From the NCBI GenBank assembly GCA_021802595.1, contig JAJZRT010000007.1, positions 1-26,064 on the forward strand: 26,064 bases of DNA, in the 5' to 3' direction. Below the pieces are notes generated by a model. That model was not told where the DNA came from. It saw nothing but the letters and a program-made list of their open reading frames with translations, and did not search any database. A program made the position numbers and the translations under genes. Below are positions 16,272-23,224 of the stretch, in pieces (position 1 is the first letter of the stretch; each line of letters starts with the position of its first letter). This stretch comes from Pseudomonadota bacterium (GTDB lineage Bacteria > Pseudomonadota > Gammaproteobacteria > Burkholderiales > Thiobacillaceae).

Positions 16272-16490
16272 CTATTGCTTCGTGCGCTGGGTGATGGTGT
16301 ACGCATAGCCGTAGCGCCAACCCGAACCGCCGGTTCCTGCCCGATAGCCCGGCGCGTTGGCGAACTGACCTTCCCACGCGCGCGCCTGCACCTCGGCAGC
16401 GAAGGAGCGCACCACCCGCCAGTCCGATGGACTTCCGTGCTCGGTCCTGCGCCGATCGGGGTCGTCCGTTAAGCCCACGCAGGTCGTCAT
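16272..16490 (-). CDS. Small protein of unknown function next to tnsA
   Basis: 72 aa starting at ATG 16490, chosen because AGGAGG lies 6-7 nt upstream, one of the best ribosome binding sites in the window. The sequence is polar, with a basic/acidic front (DDPDRRRTEHGSPSDW) and an aromatic, glycine-rich end (FANAPGYR, GGSGWRYGYAYT). No membrane segment, signal peptide or known motif. It lies between the YdjM-like gene and tnsA in the same direction and could be co-transcribed. Not recognised. Confidence 0.6.
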   Translation of the reverse strand: MTTCVGLTDDPDRRRTEHGSPSDWRVVRSFAAEVQARAWEGQFANAPGYRAGTGGSGWRYGYAYTITQRTKQ

Positions 16491-16530
16491 CAGGGTCCTC
16501 CTCAAGGCAGACATCGTTAGCCGCTGCGCG

Positions 16531-16899
16531 CTATATGCGCCCAAGCAAAGGCAGGGATTTTGGTGTGGCCGCGTCGAGCACAAGGTGTACCGCATATGCT
16601 CCGCAGCCGGCCAGCAAGACAAAGCGCAGCGCCTTCTTCCAGTGCTCGGGCGGTTTCCACGCGCACAGCGAATAGGCAAGCGTTCCAACGGCGGCCTCAC
16701 AGGCGATGCTGTGGAAGAACTGCCGATGGTTCGGATGAGTTGGGGGCTCCAGTCTGTCGGGCAGATTGGTCAGAAGCGCCGCTAATCCTGCTCCCACCAG
16801 AGGCTTGAAGGAGGACTCACGAGCGCGCACCTCGGCGAGCGCGAGCGTACCCCCCACCACCGTCGCTGCGGTTAGGCGATGTATCGGGCCATTGGCCAT
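16531..16899 (-). CDS. YdjM-like membrane-bound metal-dependent hydrolase family protein
   Basis: 122 aa with a ribosome binding site AGAGGTG upstream. The pattern GPIHRLTA at the start, LPDRLEPPTHPNHRQFFHS (about 46-64) and HLVLDAATPKSLPL near the end fits the YdjM/DUF457-type family (PF04307), where His and Asp residues at membrane edges are thought to bind metal. Three to four hydrophobic segments. Biochemical role in the family is poorly known; YdjM of E. coli is LexA-controlled. The AT-rich leader at 16905-16950 could hold its promoter. Such genes often ride on mobile elements. Confidence 0.75.
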   Translation of the reverse strand: MANGPIHRLTAATVVGGTLALAEVRARESSFKPLVGAGLAALLTNLPDRLEPPTHPNHRQFFHSIACEAAVGTLAYSLCAWKPPEHWKKALRFVLLAGCGAYAVHLVLDAATPKSLPLLGRI

Positions 16900-16949
16900 G
16901 CTTCACCTCTTCTCGTTAAATTAATGAGATTAACCGGTTGCCAAAAAAA

Positions 16950-17513
16950 TTAGGTCATGCGGTAATAGGCATACTCAATGCCGCCTGACACCGCCGTAAC
17001 CTCTTGTCTTAACAGAAAGCCTTTCTGCCAGAGCTGCTTGAACTTCGAGCTCGCGTTCGCAATCGACATCTTGCGCTTGGACATGGAGCTGACGAACTCG
17101 GCCGCACGCGTGCTCGGGCGCTTGAGCGCGAAATCCAGTGCCTCGGCCAGGCCCCTCGTGGGCTGGGGGCCCAACACGCGCAACGCCGAGCCCTCCTGGA
17201 GCATTATCGGTTGCTCTTTGCGCACAGCAGCCGCTTCCCAGTTCTCCAGCATGTCCAGGTCCACAAGATCGATAAAGCAGAAACCCTTCGTTCCATGGAA
17301 CCGCTTAGCAAGCTCCACCACCGTCTCCGACGCGAACGATATGTCTACGCGCTGGACGCCCTCCACAGAAACCTTAAAAACCAAAACCCCCGGATGCGCC
17401 TCTACGAACTTCAGGAGACGGGGATAGACTACGCGCCCCTCCTCCCGGCCCCAGCCCTCAGTGGCCCCGCCCATAAAGTCGGCCAGACGGATCACAATGA
17501 AGTTCTGGTTCAT
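16950..17513 (-). CDS. STAS-like (DUF4325-type) protein with C-terminal winged-helix-like domain
   Basis: 187 aa. Residues ~1-100 alternate strands and helices with VFKVSVEGVQRVDISFASET, followed by FCFIDLVDLDMLENW. This is the pattern of STAS-like DUF4325 proteins, where the Ser/Asp region can be a switch site. A central linker with ALDFALKRPSTRAAEFVSS leads to a probable winged helix (KRKMSIANASSKFKQLWQKG, ending GGIEYAYYRMT). It follows the GHKL ATPase gene by 19 bp in the same direction. GHKL ATPase/STAS pairs include anti-sigma and anti-anti-sigma switches, so this may be a switch with a DNA-binding output (inference). Other options: a defense module or regulator of the transposon. Confidence 0.7.
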   Translation of the reverse strand: MNQNFIVIRLADFMGGATEGWGREEGRVVYPRLLKFVEAHPGVLVFKVSVEGVQRVDISFASETVVELAKRFHGTKGFCFIDLVDLDMLENWEAAAVRKEQPIMLQEGSALRVLGPQPTRGLAEALDFALKRPSTRAAEFVSSMSKRKMSIANASSKFKQLWQKGFLLRQEVTAVSGGIEYAYYRMT

Positions 17514-17532
17514 CAGCTTAAGTTAAGCGGAA

Positions 17533-18456
17533 TTAGACGGCCAAGTCAATGGGGAATGTGAAACAGACGTGGGTACCCCAGATGAGGGGCAGGCACTCAT
17601 AGCTATAGGCCATATCGGGCCGATAGCCCTCTTGGCCAGGCACCAGCAGAATTCGGCTGGTCGGAAGCCGCACGTCCAGCGCTGCTTTGAATTTCATGGC
17701 CTTGGCGGCGCTGCCCTTCAGCCCGCAGCCCCGATCGGTACCGTGCCGCGACAAGCCCTGTCTGAAGATCTCGGTCAGCAGCTCCGCGTCGGACAGGACG
17801 GCAAGCCTCGGCGTGCTCTCGCGCAGCGCGGGCCGCAAGGTTTCCATGATCCCGAGCCCGCTGTCGGAAACCGCGACTTTCACGCCGGATCGATAGACTT
17901 GCAGCGCGGCATATCCGTCGAGCGGCGTTTCGCTATGCGAAAATACATTGTCGATCAGTTCCGCGAATATCAGCCACGCCGCTCCGCCCAGCTCGTGGAC
18001 GTCAGGCCGCTGCACACAACTGGCAGTGAGCGCCCCGGTCAGCCTTGACATCAGCGTATGGTCTTTCTTTTCGCGATCGATACGGGCGATCTCCACAAGG
18101 CCTGCGTTCGTCCCGCCGTAGCGTTCGGCCCCGGAATATTGGGGCCTGTGCGGCTTCACTTCGACCCGGCTGCTCAAGTTGTCGAAAAAGCCCATCCGGT
18201 TGAGATAGCCCATCGTTCCGGCTTCGCCTTCTTCGAACCTTAGGCATACCGCCTTCATCGCATGGTCCAGCTGGTTAGCGAGCGAGAGCAGCCGAACGGC
18301 TGCGTCGATCATCACTTTCGAGCCCCATGGGATGATGATCTCGGTGGCCGGGTCGCGGCTTTCATGCAAGCCCGAGGATTCGCGCAGCGTTTGTTCCAGT
18401 ACCGCGGCATCAACCCAACGGCTATAAGGCAGCAATATCGTGCTGGTCACGGTCAA
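17533..18456 (-). CDS. GHKL-family ATP-binding protein, partner of the STAS-like protein
   Basis: 307 aa from TTG 18456 (GTG 18450 is an alternative; both lie just after GGCGGG). The C-terminal half has the GHKL/HATPase boxes: N-box FAELIDNVFSHSE (E166, N170), G1 VAVSDSGLGI (D198, G202) and a lid/G2 region HGTDRGCGLKG (239-248). The N-terminal ~110 residues contain TMGYLNRMGFFDNL, typical of STAS-like N-terminal regions in such proteins. No sensor, transmembrane or phospho-acceptor His region is present, so it is not an ordinary histidine kinase. It is the first gene after the transposon right end and probably heads a two-gene operon with the STAS-like gene. Confidence 0.75.
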   Translation of the reverse strand: MTVTSTILLPYSRWVDAAVLEQTLRESSGLHESRDPATEIIIPWGSKVMIDAAVRLLSLANQLDHAMKAVCLRFEEGEAGTMGYLNRMGFFDNLSSRVEVKPHRPQYSGAERYGGTNAGLVEIARIDREKKDHTLMSRLTGALTASCVQRPDVHELGGAAWLIFAELIDNVFSHSETPLDGYAALQVYRSGVKVAVSDSGLGIMETLRPALRESTPRLAVLSDAELLTEIFRQGLSRHGTDRGCGLKGSAAKAMKFKAALDVRLPTSRILLVPGQEGYRPDMAYSYECLPLIWGTHVCFTFPIDLAV

Positions 18457-18667
18457 CCCGCCATGGAACTATTCATCCTCGCCTTTGGACACCCATTTCA
18501 GCAGGTCCTGGCCAGTCATGGGCGAAGAGGGAGCAGCTTCGGTCTTCCTGCGATCGGACTCGATGGTGGCGCAAGCGGCTTTTTCCGCCCCCGAATGCCA
18601 GGCAGTCCACCGCCAGGTTTAGGTGCGGCACCGTTGCCGTTCGGAGTGCGGCTATGGCGATATTTCT
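18457..18667 (-). other. Leader between transposon end and the GHKL gene
   Basis: About 210 bp, expected to carry the promoter of the GHKL-STAS operon. A frame on the minus strand is open from a stop near 18620 and ends with MTGQDLLKWVSKGEDE and a stop at 18469-18471. This may be a 16-codon leader peptide or the tail of a lost gene, but no ribosome binding site supports it. No clear -35/-10 pair could be chosen. Confidence 0.3.
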
Positions 18668-19618
18668 GGGATACAACTTTATTTTCTAGGGTACGACTTT
18701 ATTTTTCAGGGTACGACTTTATTTTTTTCCAACACGTTCTACTATCTCTGCATTGAAGAGTGCTCGGGCAATGAATGGGATTGCCGCTGGAACTTATTTA
18801 ATCTCCACGACTGCACGTCTAGGCGAAGGTTGTTCGAGGCAAAAGGTGGCACTGTTGACGAACTCGCGCGCTTCGATGCGCAGGCCGACGAAGTTCGCAA
18901 TCGGCTCCGGTCCAACCTCTTTTTCACAGCATTGCCACACGGGCAACAGAAGACCCTTCTGCGCGGCCAAACCCCATACTTGTACTCGCTCGAAGACATC
19001 GGCGAGAAAGCTGGCGTCGAAAAAGAAACGTTCCGATGGTTGTATGTGCTGTTTTCAAGTCACGTGCATGGCCTGCCGATGTCGTTTTATCGCATTGGCG
19101 ATGGTAAAAATGAGCGTGGAAGAGGATTGCCGAGCCCGATTGAAGAGGGCTACACATCGCTGTGCCTTTCGTTCGCAATATCGTTGCTCGTTGGCGCGCG
19201 AGATGAGATGGTCTCGCTGTTTGATGGACTTGAAAGGCATCAGATTAAGCCGATCGAGCCAACTGCAGAGGTAGTTGAGGAACGAATAGCCAAATCGATG
19301 CAGGCGCCAGATACGTTGCCTGTAGGAGGCTCGGTGGACCTAATAACCACCGAATTCCTGCGCGTCGCAATGGCCCGTACGGGGGACAAGACAATTGATG
19401 TTGTCTACTACTATTTGCCAACCAACGACGTTGTGCTCAAGAGATCCATGTCGGAGGATGCGGGAACATCTTTGCATTCGCTCGATCCTGCATTTTGGAC
19501 CATCATTATTAACGGTGGCCCTGCCACGGCCACCATGATAGAGGGCATATCAACAAAGCGGTTTGCCTTCAAGGTGGATCACACTACACGCACTTTGCAC
19601 ATCAAGATGGAGCTTTAG
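18623..19618 (+). CDS. HEPN/DUF5677-like protein, apparently 5'-truncated by the transposon end
   Basis: The open frame runs from 18623, but its first ~37 codons lie in the transposon end repeats. Real protein character starts after 18735 (EWDCRWNLFNLHDCTSRRRL). No in-frame ATG with a ribosome binding site follows, so the native start seems lost. The body has YLYSLEDIGEKAGV, then LYVLFSSHVHGLPMSFYR, close to the SSHVHG signature of DUF5677-type helical proteins, and RGLPSPIEEGY. The C-terminal ~120 residues (SVDLITTEFLRVAMAR...) are beta-rich and unrecognised. It may be inactive or expressed as a fusion reading out of the transposon. Only + strand gene in this half of the window. Confidence 0.6.
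   Translation: MRHRCRSECGYGDISGIQLYFLGYDFIFQGTTLFFSNTFYYLCIEECSGNEWDCRWNLFNLHDCTSRRRLFEAKGGTVDELARFDAQADEVRNRLRSNLFFTALPHGQQKTLLRGQTPYLYSLEDIGEKAGVEKETFRWLYVLFSSHVHGLPMSFYRIGDGKNERGRGLPSPIEEGYTSLCLSFAISLLVGARDEMVSLFDGLERHQIKPIEPTAEVVEERIAKSMQAPDTLPVGGSVDLITTEFLRVAMARTGDKTIDVVYYYLPTNDVVLKRSMSEDAGTSLHSLDPAFWTIIINGGPATATMIEGISTKRFAFKVDHTTRTLHIKMEL
18668..18734 (-). mobile_element. Probable Tn7-like right end with three tandem TnsB-type sites
   Basis: Three head-to-tail copies of a ~20-bp unit: 18668-18688 (GGGATACAACTTTATTTT...), 18689-18708 and 18709-18730 (both GGGTACGACTTTATTTT...). Read on the minus strand the block starts TGTTGG and contains AATAAAGTCGTACCC. Tn7's right end starts TGTGGG and carries closely packed TnsB sites with the core AATAAAGTC. 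Terminus, core, spacing and orientation relative to tnsA all fit. The unit at 18668 is the most diverged, as usual for inner sites. Confidence 0.75.
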
Positions 19619-20118
19619 TAGCTGAATCGATCTTCGCCCGTCCAGATGCGTCAGGTGACGGCCGGGCGTCGCAGGGTGGCCTGCGCAGAAATTGCTCCAC
19701 CGCTCCACCAGGAGGCCGACCAGCCATGGGAATCGTTCGTAGCTCATGCCCGGCGATAGGCCACCCAACCAGTTGGCTCATGACATACCGTCATAACCAC
19801 AGTCCGCTTTCGCTCGACGCCACTGACCGCAAAGGGGCAATCGCTGGTTGGAGCCCTATTGCTGAATGACAACTCATGGCCTCGGAGCCAACGTTCAGCG
19901 CGCAGTTTTTTCACTCCGCCAATGCGTCCATTGGCCAGCAGTGGATATTTGAGTTGTTCCCCGCCCGAGAGCGATTGACCCACGTCGGTTTTGCGGAGTC
20001 GCCCTCACAGGGTAAATGGTAATTACCAGTTACCTCGAAGCGATTGTGGGGCGGCTTAATAGCTGAGCATGCGCACTTTTTCGCACGATCTCGATGCTCA
20101 GTCAGGGCCCTCTCTTGT
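19619..20118. other. 500-bp region without a convincing gene
   Basis: Short open frames exist on both strands, e.g. 19744-19983 on the minus strand (79 aa, basic, ending GWVAYRRA). None has a good start, a known motif or a neighbour relationship. The sequence looks like decayed DNA between the truncated + strand gene and the membrane-protein gene that ends at 20119. Confidence 0.4.
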
Positions 20119-20718
20119 TTACCGTTGTGGGTTCGGTAGCGCGATCTGTAAATCGCTTTTCGCTGTATCGATAAGCGTGCCCAGCAATTTTTGTGCTCGC
20201 TGTTCAATCTTGCGTAAAACCTGTGCGAGATGGTTGTCTCCCTCTGCGGGTTGACTCATGACGTGATATGTGTCTCCCATAAATTGATCGAACTCTTTTC
20301 GTGCGCCTTCGCTAACGACTATGCTGAAAATCTCGGTAAGCTTATCGAGCGCCAATATGATCTTTTCGGATTGGTCCTTCCACAATTCAAACTGGTTCTG
20401 ATCAAAAGGCATCTGATTTTCATCAGACAACGCAATTTCACATTTTTCAATCATCTCGGCCATTTTTCGTACAATCACCACGAGATCGTGCAATTTCCCG
20501 ATCACGTCCCAGTAAAACTTCTGCTTGATCTCCCAGCGCTTTTGCTCCAGCCACACATGACTAGAGATCTCTGCCTTCCCGGCCTCGCGTGACTTCGTTA
20601 TCTCCCGTATATCTTCCTTCGTCGCCACATTCCACCCTTTCTGCCGAAAGTATGCGCCAAAGTAGGCGCCGACGGCGGCGACGAAGGCAATAAACAACAA
20701 GCTGACTGTCTGAGACAT
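20119..20718 (-). CDS. Membrane-anchored coiled-coil protein, function unknown
   Basis: 199 aa from ATG 20718, with AGGGGAA about 6 nt upstream; the longer frame upstream overlaps an HNH remnant and is not preferred. One N-terminal transmembrane helix (VSLLFIAFVAAVGAYFGAYF) is followed by a charged, helical cytoplasmic region rich in Lys/Glu (WLEQKRWEIKQKFYWDVIGK, KIILALDKLTEIFSIVVSEG, RKIEQRAQKLLGTLI). This is the layout of small single-pass proteins common in phage-defense islands, but no named family was recognised. It is the last gene of the minus-strand island and follows an hsdR tail plus HNH remnant. Confidence 0.7.
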   Translation of the reverse strand: MSQTVSLLFIAFVAAVGAYFGAYFRQKGWNVATKEDIREITKSREAGKAEISSHVWLEQKRWEIKQKFYWDVIGKLHDLVVIVRKMAEMIEKCEIALSDENQMPFDQNQFELWKDQSEKIILALDKLTEIFSIVVSEGARKEFDQFMGDTYHVMSQPAEGDNHLAQVLRKIEQRAQKLLGTLIDTAKSDLQIALPNPQR

Positions 20719-20729
20719 AGACGTTCCCC

Positions 20730-20895
20730 TTATTGGCGACGATCCAGTTGAGGAAAGCGCATTTTGGGTGGTGGACGCGCGACCGGCGTTCTTCGACGGA
20801 CAAAACGGATTTTCCGTGGCAATCGCCCGGGAAGCGCCGGAAATGTCTCCGGACACGATCTTGCAGCAAGCCTTCTCGATGGTTGCGCTGAGCAT
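20730..20895 (-). pseudogene. Remnant of an HNH endonuclease gene (N-terminal part)
   Basis: From ATG 20895 the frame reads [20 protein letters not shown] then [14 protein letters not shown]. The intact HNH gene at 23221-23808 starts IEKACHLIASGDLAGASRVI, then ATEYPFDPPQHAGR. After that the remnant shifts frame ([14 protein letters not shown] continues in another frame) and ends before the catalytic region. Its start is fused to the end of an hsdR tail copy. Confidence 0.75.
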
Positions 20896-21032
20896 GCTGC
20901 CTGCTCCAGCACCGTCTGCATGGCCTTCTCCTGCTTGTCCGGCGGGTAGCCGTATTTGCGCAGGATGCGCTTGACGATGACCCGCAGATTCGCACGGACG
21001 CTCTCGCACACGGTCCAGCGCAGTCGATCATG
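20893..21032 (-). pseudogene. hsdR 3'-tail remnant, copy B
   Basis: Reads [20 protein letters not shown], then [20 protein letters not shown] and A, the extreme C-terminus of one HsdR subtype (DUF3387-like ending). It lacks the final few residues because it runs straight into the ATG of the HNH remnant. No upstream hsdR body is present. Confidence 0.8.
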
Positions 21033-21111
21033 ACGTTTTTTCACAGTTTCCACCCCCTCGCAGGCGATGTACCCGCGTTGGGGGCACCAAGCACTTTAAC
21101 CGCGCTGTCAT

Positions 21112-21837
21112 TCAGCAGTTCAGATATCTCACCGGACTTTGGGCACCTGGCTTTAGATAGGATGCCACACTTCTGCCCACATAGCGTTGCAGTTCCGTCG
21201 CGACCCCTCCCCGGAATCGCCATCGATTCTGTTGCGCCTGGTCTTTGCGTCGAACTTTGGCTTGTCTCCAGCCATCGATGCGATAGACCTCCCGCACGAC
21301 GCCTTTGTACACGGAAAAGGCGTACCGTGCCTTTTCCCTGCGCGGGCCGACCACCCAGTTGCCCCGCGTAATCTCGTACAGACGCTCCGGTGAGATGTTT
21401 CTCTCCCACAGTCGGTTTACGATAATGAGGAGTGCTGGCTCTCTGATTCGGATTGGCGCTGCGCAATAACGTGCACGGATCTCCCGATCCGTCATCCTGC
21501 CGCGCTGCTCCATATCGTGGCCGCCCACCTTGTTGAGAAGCCCCTCCAGCTTATAGATGTCGATCAAGGCCGATTCGACTTCGAACGCCTCCTTTTCGGT
21601 CATTCCGTGTCGGATGATCTCGTGTTTGACGGTTTTCCCCTGCCCAAGAATCCGCCGGATCGTAGCGAGCTTCTCGTCCTTCCTGCCACGCTTCATCGCG
21701 GCACGGGCATGCGTGAAGACACGATTCCCGGTACCCTTGCCTACGTAGAAGACCTTGCCCGTTGTGGGATCTGCAAGCGTGTAGACGTAATAGCCGAGTT
21801 GCTCGCTCACGGATTGCGGAAAACCTTGCTCCTTCAT
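21112..21837 (-). CDS. GIY-YIG nuclease family protein (LEM-3-like)
   Basis: 241 aa. The N-terminal domain carries GYYVYTLADPTTGKVFYVGK, then GTGNRVFTHARAA, and later EVESALIDIY and LLNKVGGHD. These give the GIY-like strand, the FYVGKG strand, the conserved Arg and the catalytic Glu with closing Asn of GIY-YIG nucleases. The FYVGKGTGNR form is typical of the LEM-3-like branch. The C-terminal part (RARYCAAPIRIREPALLIIV, then NRLWERNISPERLYEITRGNW) is a less known substrate or partner domain with aromatic and basic residues. The start lacks a strong ribosome binding site. It is flanked by hsdR tail copies B and C, consistent with a defense-type nuclease. Confidence 0.85.
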   Translation of the reverse strand: MKEQGFPQSVSEQLGYYVYTLADPTTGKVFYVGKGTGNRVFTHARAAMKRGRKDEKLATIRRILGQGKTVKHEIIRHGMTEKEAFEVESALIDIYKLEGLLNKVGGHDMEQRGRMTDREIRARYCAAPIRIREPALLIIVNRLWERNISPERLYEITRGNWVVGPRREKARYAFSVYKGVVREVYRIDGWRQAKVRRKDQAQQNRWRFRGGVATELQRYVGRSVASYLKPGAQSPVRYLNC

Positions 21838-21903
21838 GTCGCCGCTACGTTTAATAGGACCTCCTTCCGGAAATCTGGAACGGAACCGGCTCCATTTTCT
21901 CGG

Positions 21904-22014
21904 TCATCCTGCAATGGCCCATTCCGCCGACAGCAGCTCCGCCTGTTCCAGCACCGTCTGAGTCGCCCGCTCCTGCTTGTCCGACGGGTAGCCGTATCTG
22001 CGGAGAATGCGCTT
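21904..22014 (-). pseudogene. hsdR 3'-tail remnant, copy C
   Basis: 36 codons read [20 protein letters not shown], then [12 protein letters not shown] and AIAG, ending at a stop at 21904-21906. It is the most complete version of this tail at its 3' end. Homology starts abruptly at about 22014; sequence upstream (to the gene at 22081) is unrelated. Confidence 0.8.
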
Positions 22015-22080
22015 ACCCTGCGGGGTTTTGTGCCCAGCGATGGTCACTTTAAGCGAGCCCGAGAAACCCACGATTTCTAC

Positions 22081-22419
22081 TCATCTTTGCGGATGATCTA
22101 CCTTACCGAAGGCAGGGTCCTGTGGCTTCGCTTGCGACGCAGGGGGCGTTACATCCCTCTCTACACGCGTTGACGCCCAAACTAGTGCGGCGACCCAGCC
22201 AAGAAACGTCCACCCAAGGAAAATGTTCAGCATCAAGATTGCGAGCCTGTTGTGGTGGTGCCGCAAGAATGCGACCAGAACGGGAACGAAGTATATGAGT
22301 GCCGCAAAGATCAGCATGCCCCCTATCGAGAATCCACCCATCATTCCCACAGTTTCCCGCATCAAAATGTAAGGCTTCCCGGTGACAGCGGCCCGCGCTG
22401 CACGGACGGCATCGGGCAC
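22081..22419 (-). CDS. Superinfection-immunity-like small membrane protein
   Basis: 112 aa from ATG 22419; a later ATG at 22362 (MRETVG) is an alternative. Two hydrophobic segments, GGMLIFAALIYFVPVLVAFL and LNIFLGWTFLGWVAALVWA, are separated by the basic loop RHHHNRLAI. That order and the LNxFLGWTxxGWxxALVWA motif fit the superinfection immunity family (PF14373, related to T4 Imm), found in phages and bacteria, where T4 Imm blocks DNA entry of further phages. It lies between an EEP nuclease and an hsdR tail in a defense island. Actual phage exclusion is not shown by sequence. Confidence 0.75.
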   Translation of the reverse strand: MPDAVRAARAAVTGKPYILMRETVGMMGGFSIGGMLIFAALIYFVPVLVAFLRHHHNRLAILMLNIFLGWTFLGWVAALVWASTRVERDVTPPASQAKPQDPAFGKVDHPQR

Positions 22420-22498
22420 TTCTGTGCCGAAACCGACGAGTCGAGCTGCGCGGAATCGGAGGCGTCAAACGGAAGCACCCGGCGCGCCCGACGCCCAC

Positions 22499-23224
22499 CT
22501 AGACAACATTTATGGTACATCGCAAGACTGCATGATCCGAAATTGCCGCTTTGGGCCCGGCATACAGGAAATCCGATGTCTCCTGCAGCACATTGGCCCC
22601 ATGGGTCCGGCAATACCGCGTGGCGAGAATGTGGTCGATCGCTGTCTTAAAACCCCGCGGACTGAAATAGGTCGCCGGACACTGGGGTTCGGCGCGCTGC
22701 CATCCCGACGCGAGCACACGGCGAAAATGCTCCCCGCCCTGGGACCGTCGGGCGGTCGTCGTGACGTTGAAGTCCCCGAGCATGATGGCAGGGGAATCCG
22801 CAAGCGAAGTGGCCGTGCGTTCGATCCATGCCCACGCACCGAAAAGACGCTGCCGACCGGTTGCGCCGACATAAGTCGGCACCCGCAGACCCAGGACATT
22901 GAGCCCTTCACTCGGCACCGTGATCCCGAGCACATTGGACAGGAATTGGTGATCGGCATCGGGTAGCCGGAGCGCCAGCGGCTCAATCGGCAGGCGCGAT
23001 GCAATCAGCACGCGATTGGCCACTTCAAGCGATGCTTTAGACATCAGCTGATGCGGAAAACCCGATACACTCAAAGCCGCCCGAAACGCCTGCTCGTGGG
23101 CCTGCGGGTAGAACTCTGTGAAAACGATGAGATCGGCGCCGATCGCACAGGCCGCGAAGGCGGCTTCCGGGCGAAACCGGACCTTGCCAACCCGGTTGTT
23201 GAGATTCCACGTGGCAACGATCAT
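22499..23224 (-). CDS. Endonuclease/exonuclease/phosphatase (EEP) family protein
   Basis: 241 aa. The start ATG 23224 overlaps the stop of the HNH gene (ATGA), so the two are translationally coupled. EEP landmarks in order: MIVATWNLNN at the N-terminus (metal-site Asn), DLIVFTEF (catalytic Glu), IMLGDFNV (Asp/Asn pair), TAIDHILAT and SDHAVL (catalytic His) at the end. Family members cleave phosphodiester or phosphomonoester bonds in nucleic acids, lipids or nucleotides with Mg2+. Cellular substrate unknown; pairing with an HNH nuclease suggests a DNA or RNA target (inference). The longer frame upstream of 23224 is inside the HNH gene. Confidence 0.9.
   Translation of the reverse strand: MIVATWNLNNRVGKVRFRPEAAFAACAIGADLIVFTEFYPQAHEQAFRAALSVSGFPHQLMSKASLEVANRVLIASRLPIEPLALRLPDADHQFLSNVLGITVPSEGLNVLGLRVPTYVGATGRQRLFGAWAWIERTATSLADSPAIMLGDFNVTTTARRSQGGEHFRRVLASGWQRAEPQCPATYFSPRGFKTAIDHILATRYCRTHGANVLQETSDFLYAGPKAAISDHAVLRCTINVV

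Larger units (their letters stand above)
9687..18734 (-). mobile_element. Tn7-like transposon (tnsABC, tnsD stump, tnsE, accessory genes, right end)
   Basis: tnsA-tnsB-tnsC-(tnsD)-tnsE are in Tn7 order and direction, transcribed away from the probable right end at 18668-18734. Between tnsA and that end lie four accessory genes, unlike Tn7, where tnsA abuts the right end. The left boundary given is only the end of tnsE: the true left end was not found and may lie further left, in or beyond the Rhs region, or be lost. No 5-bp target duplication could be paired. Confidence 0.7.

Noticed and set aside
19744..19983. 79-aa minus-strand frame
   Set aside because: No ribosome binding site, motif or neighbour relation; the region looks decayed.
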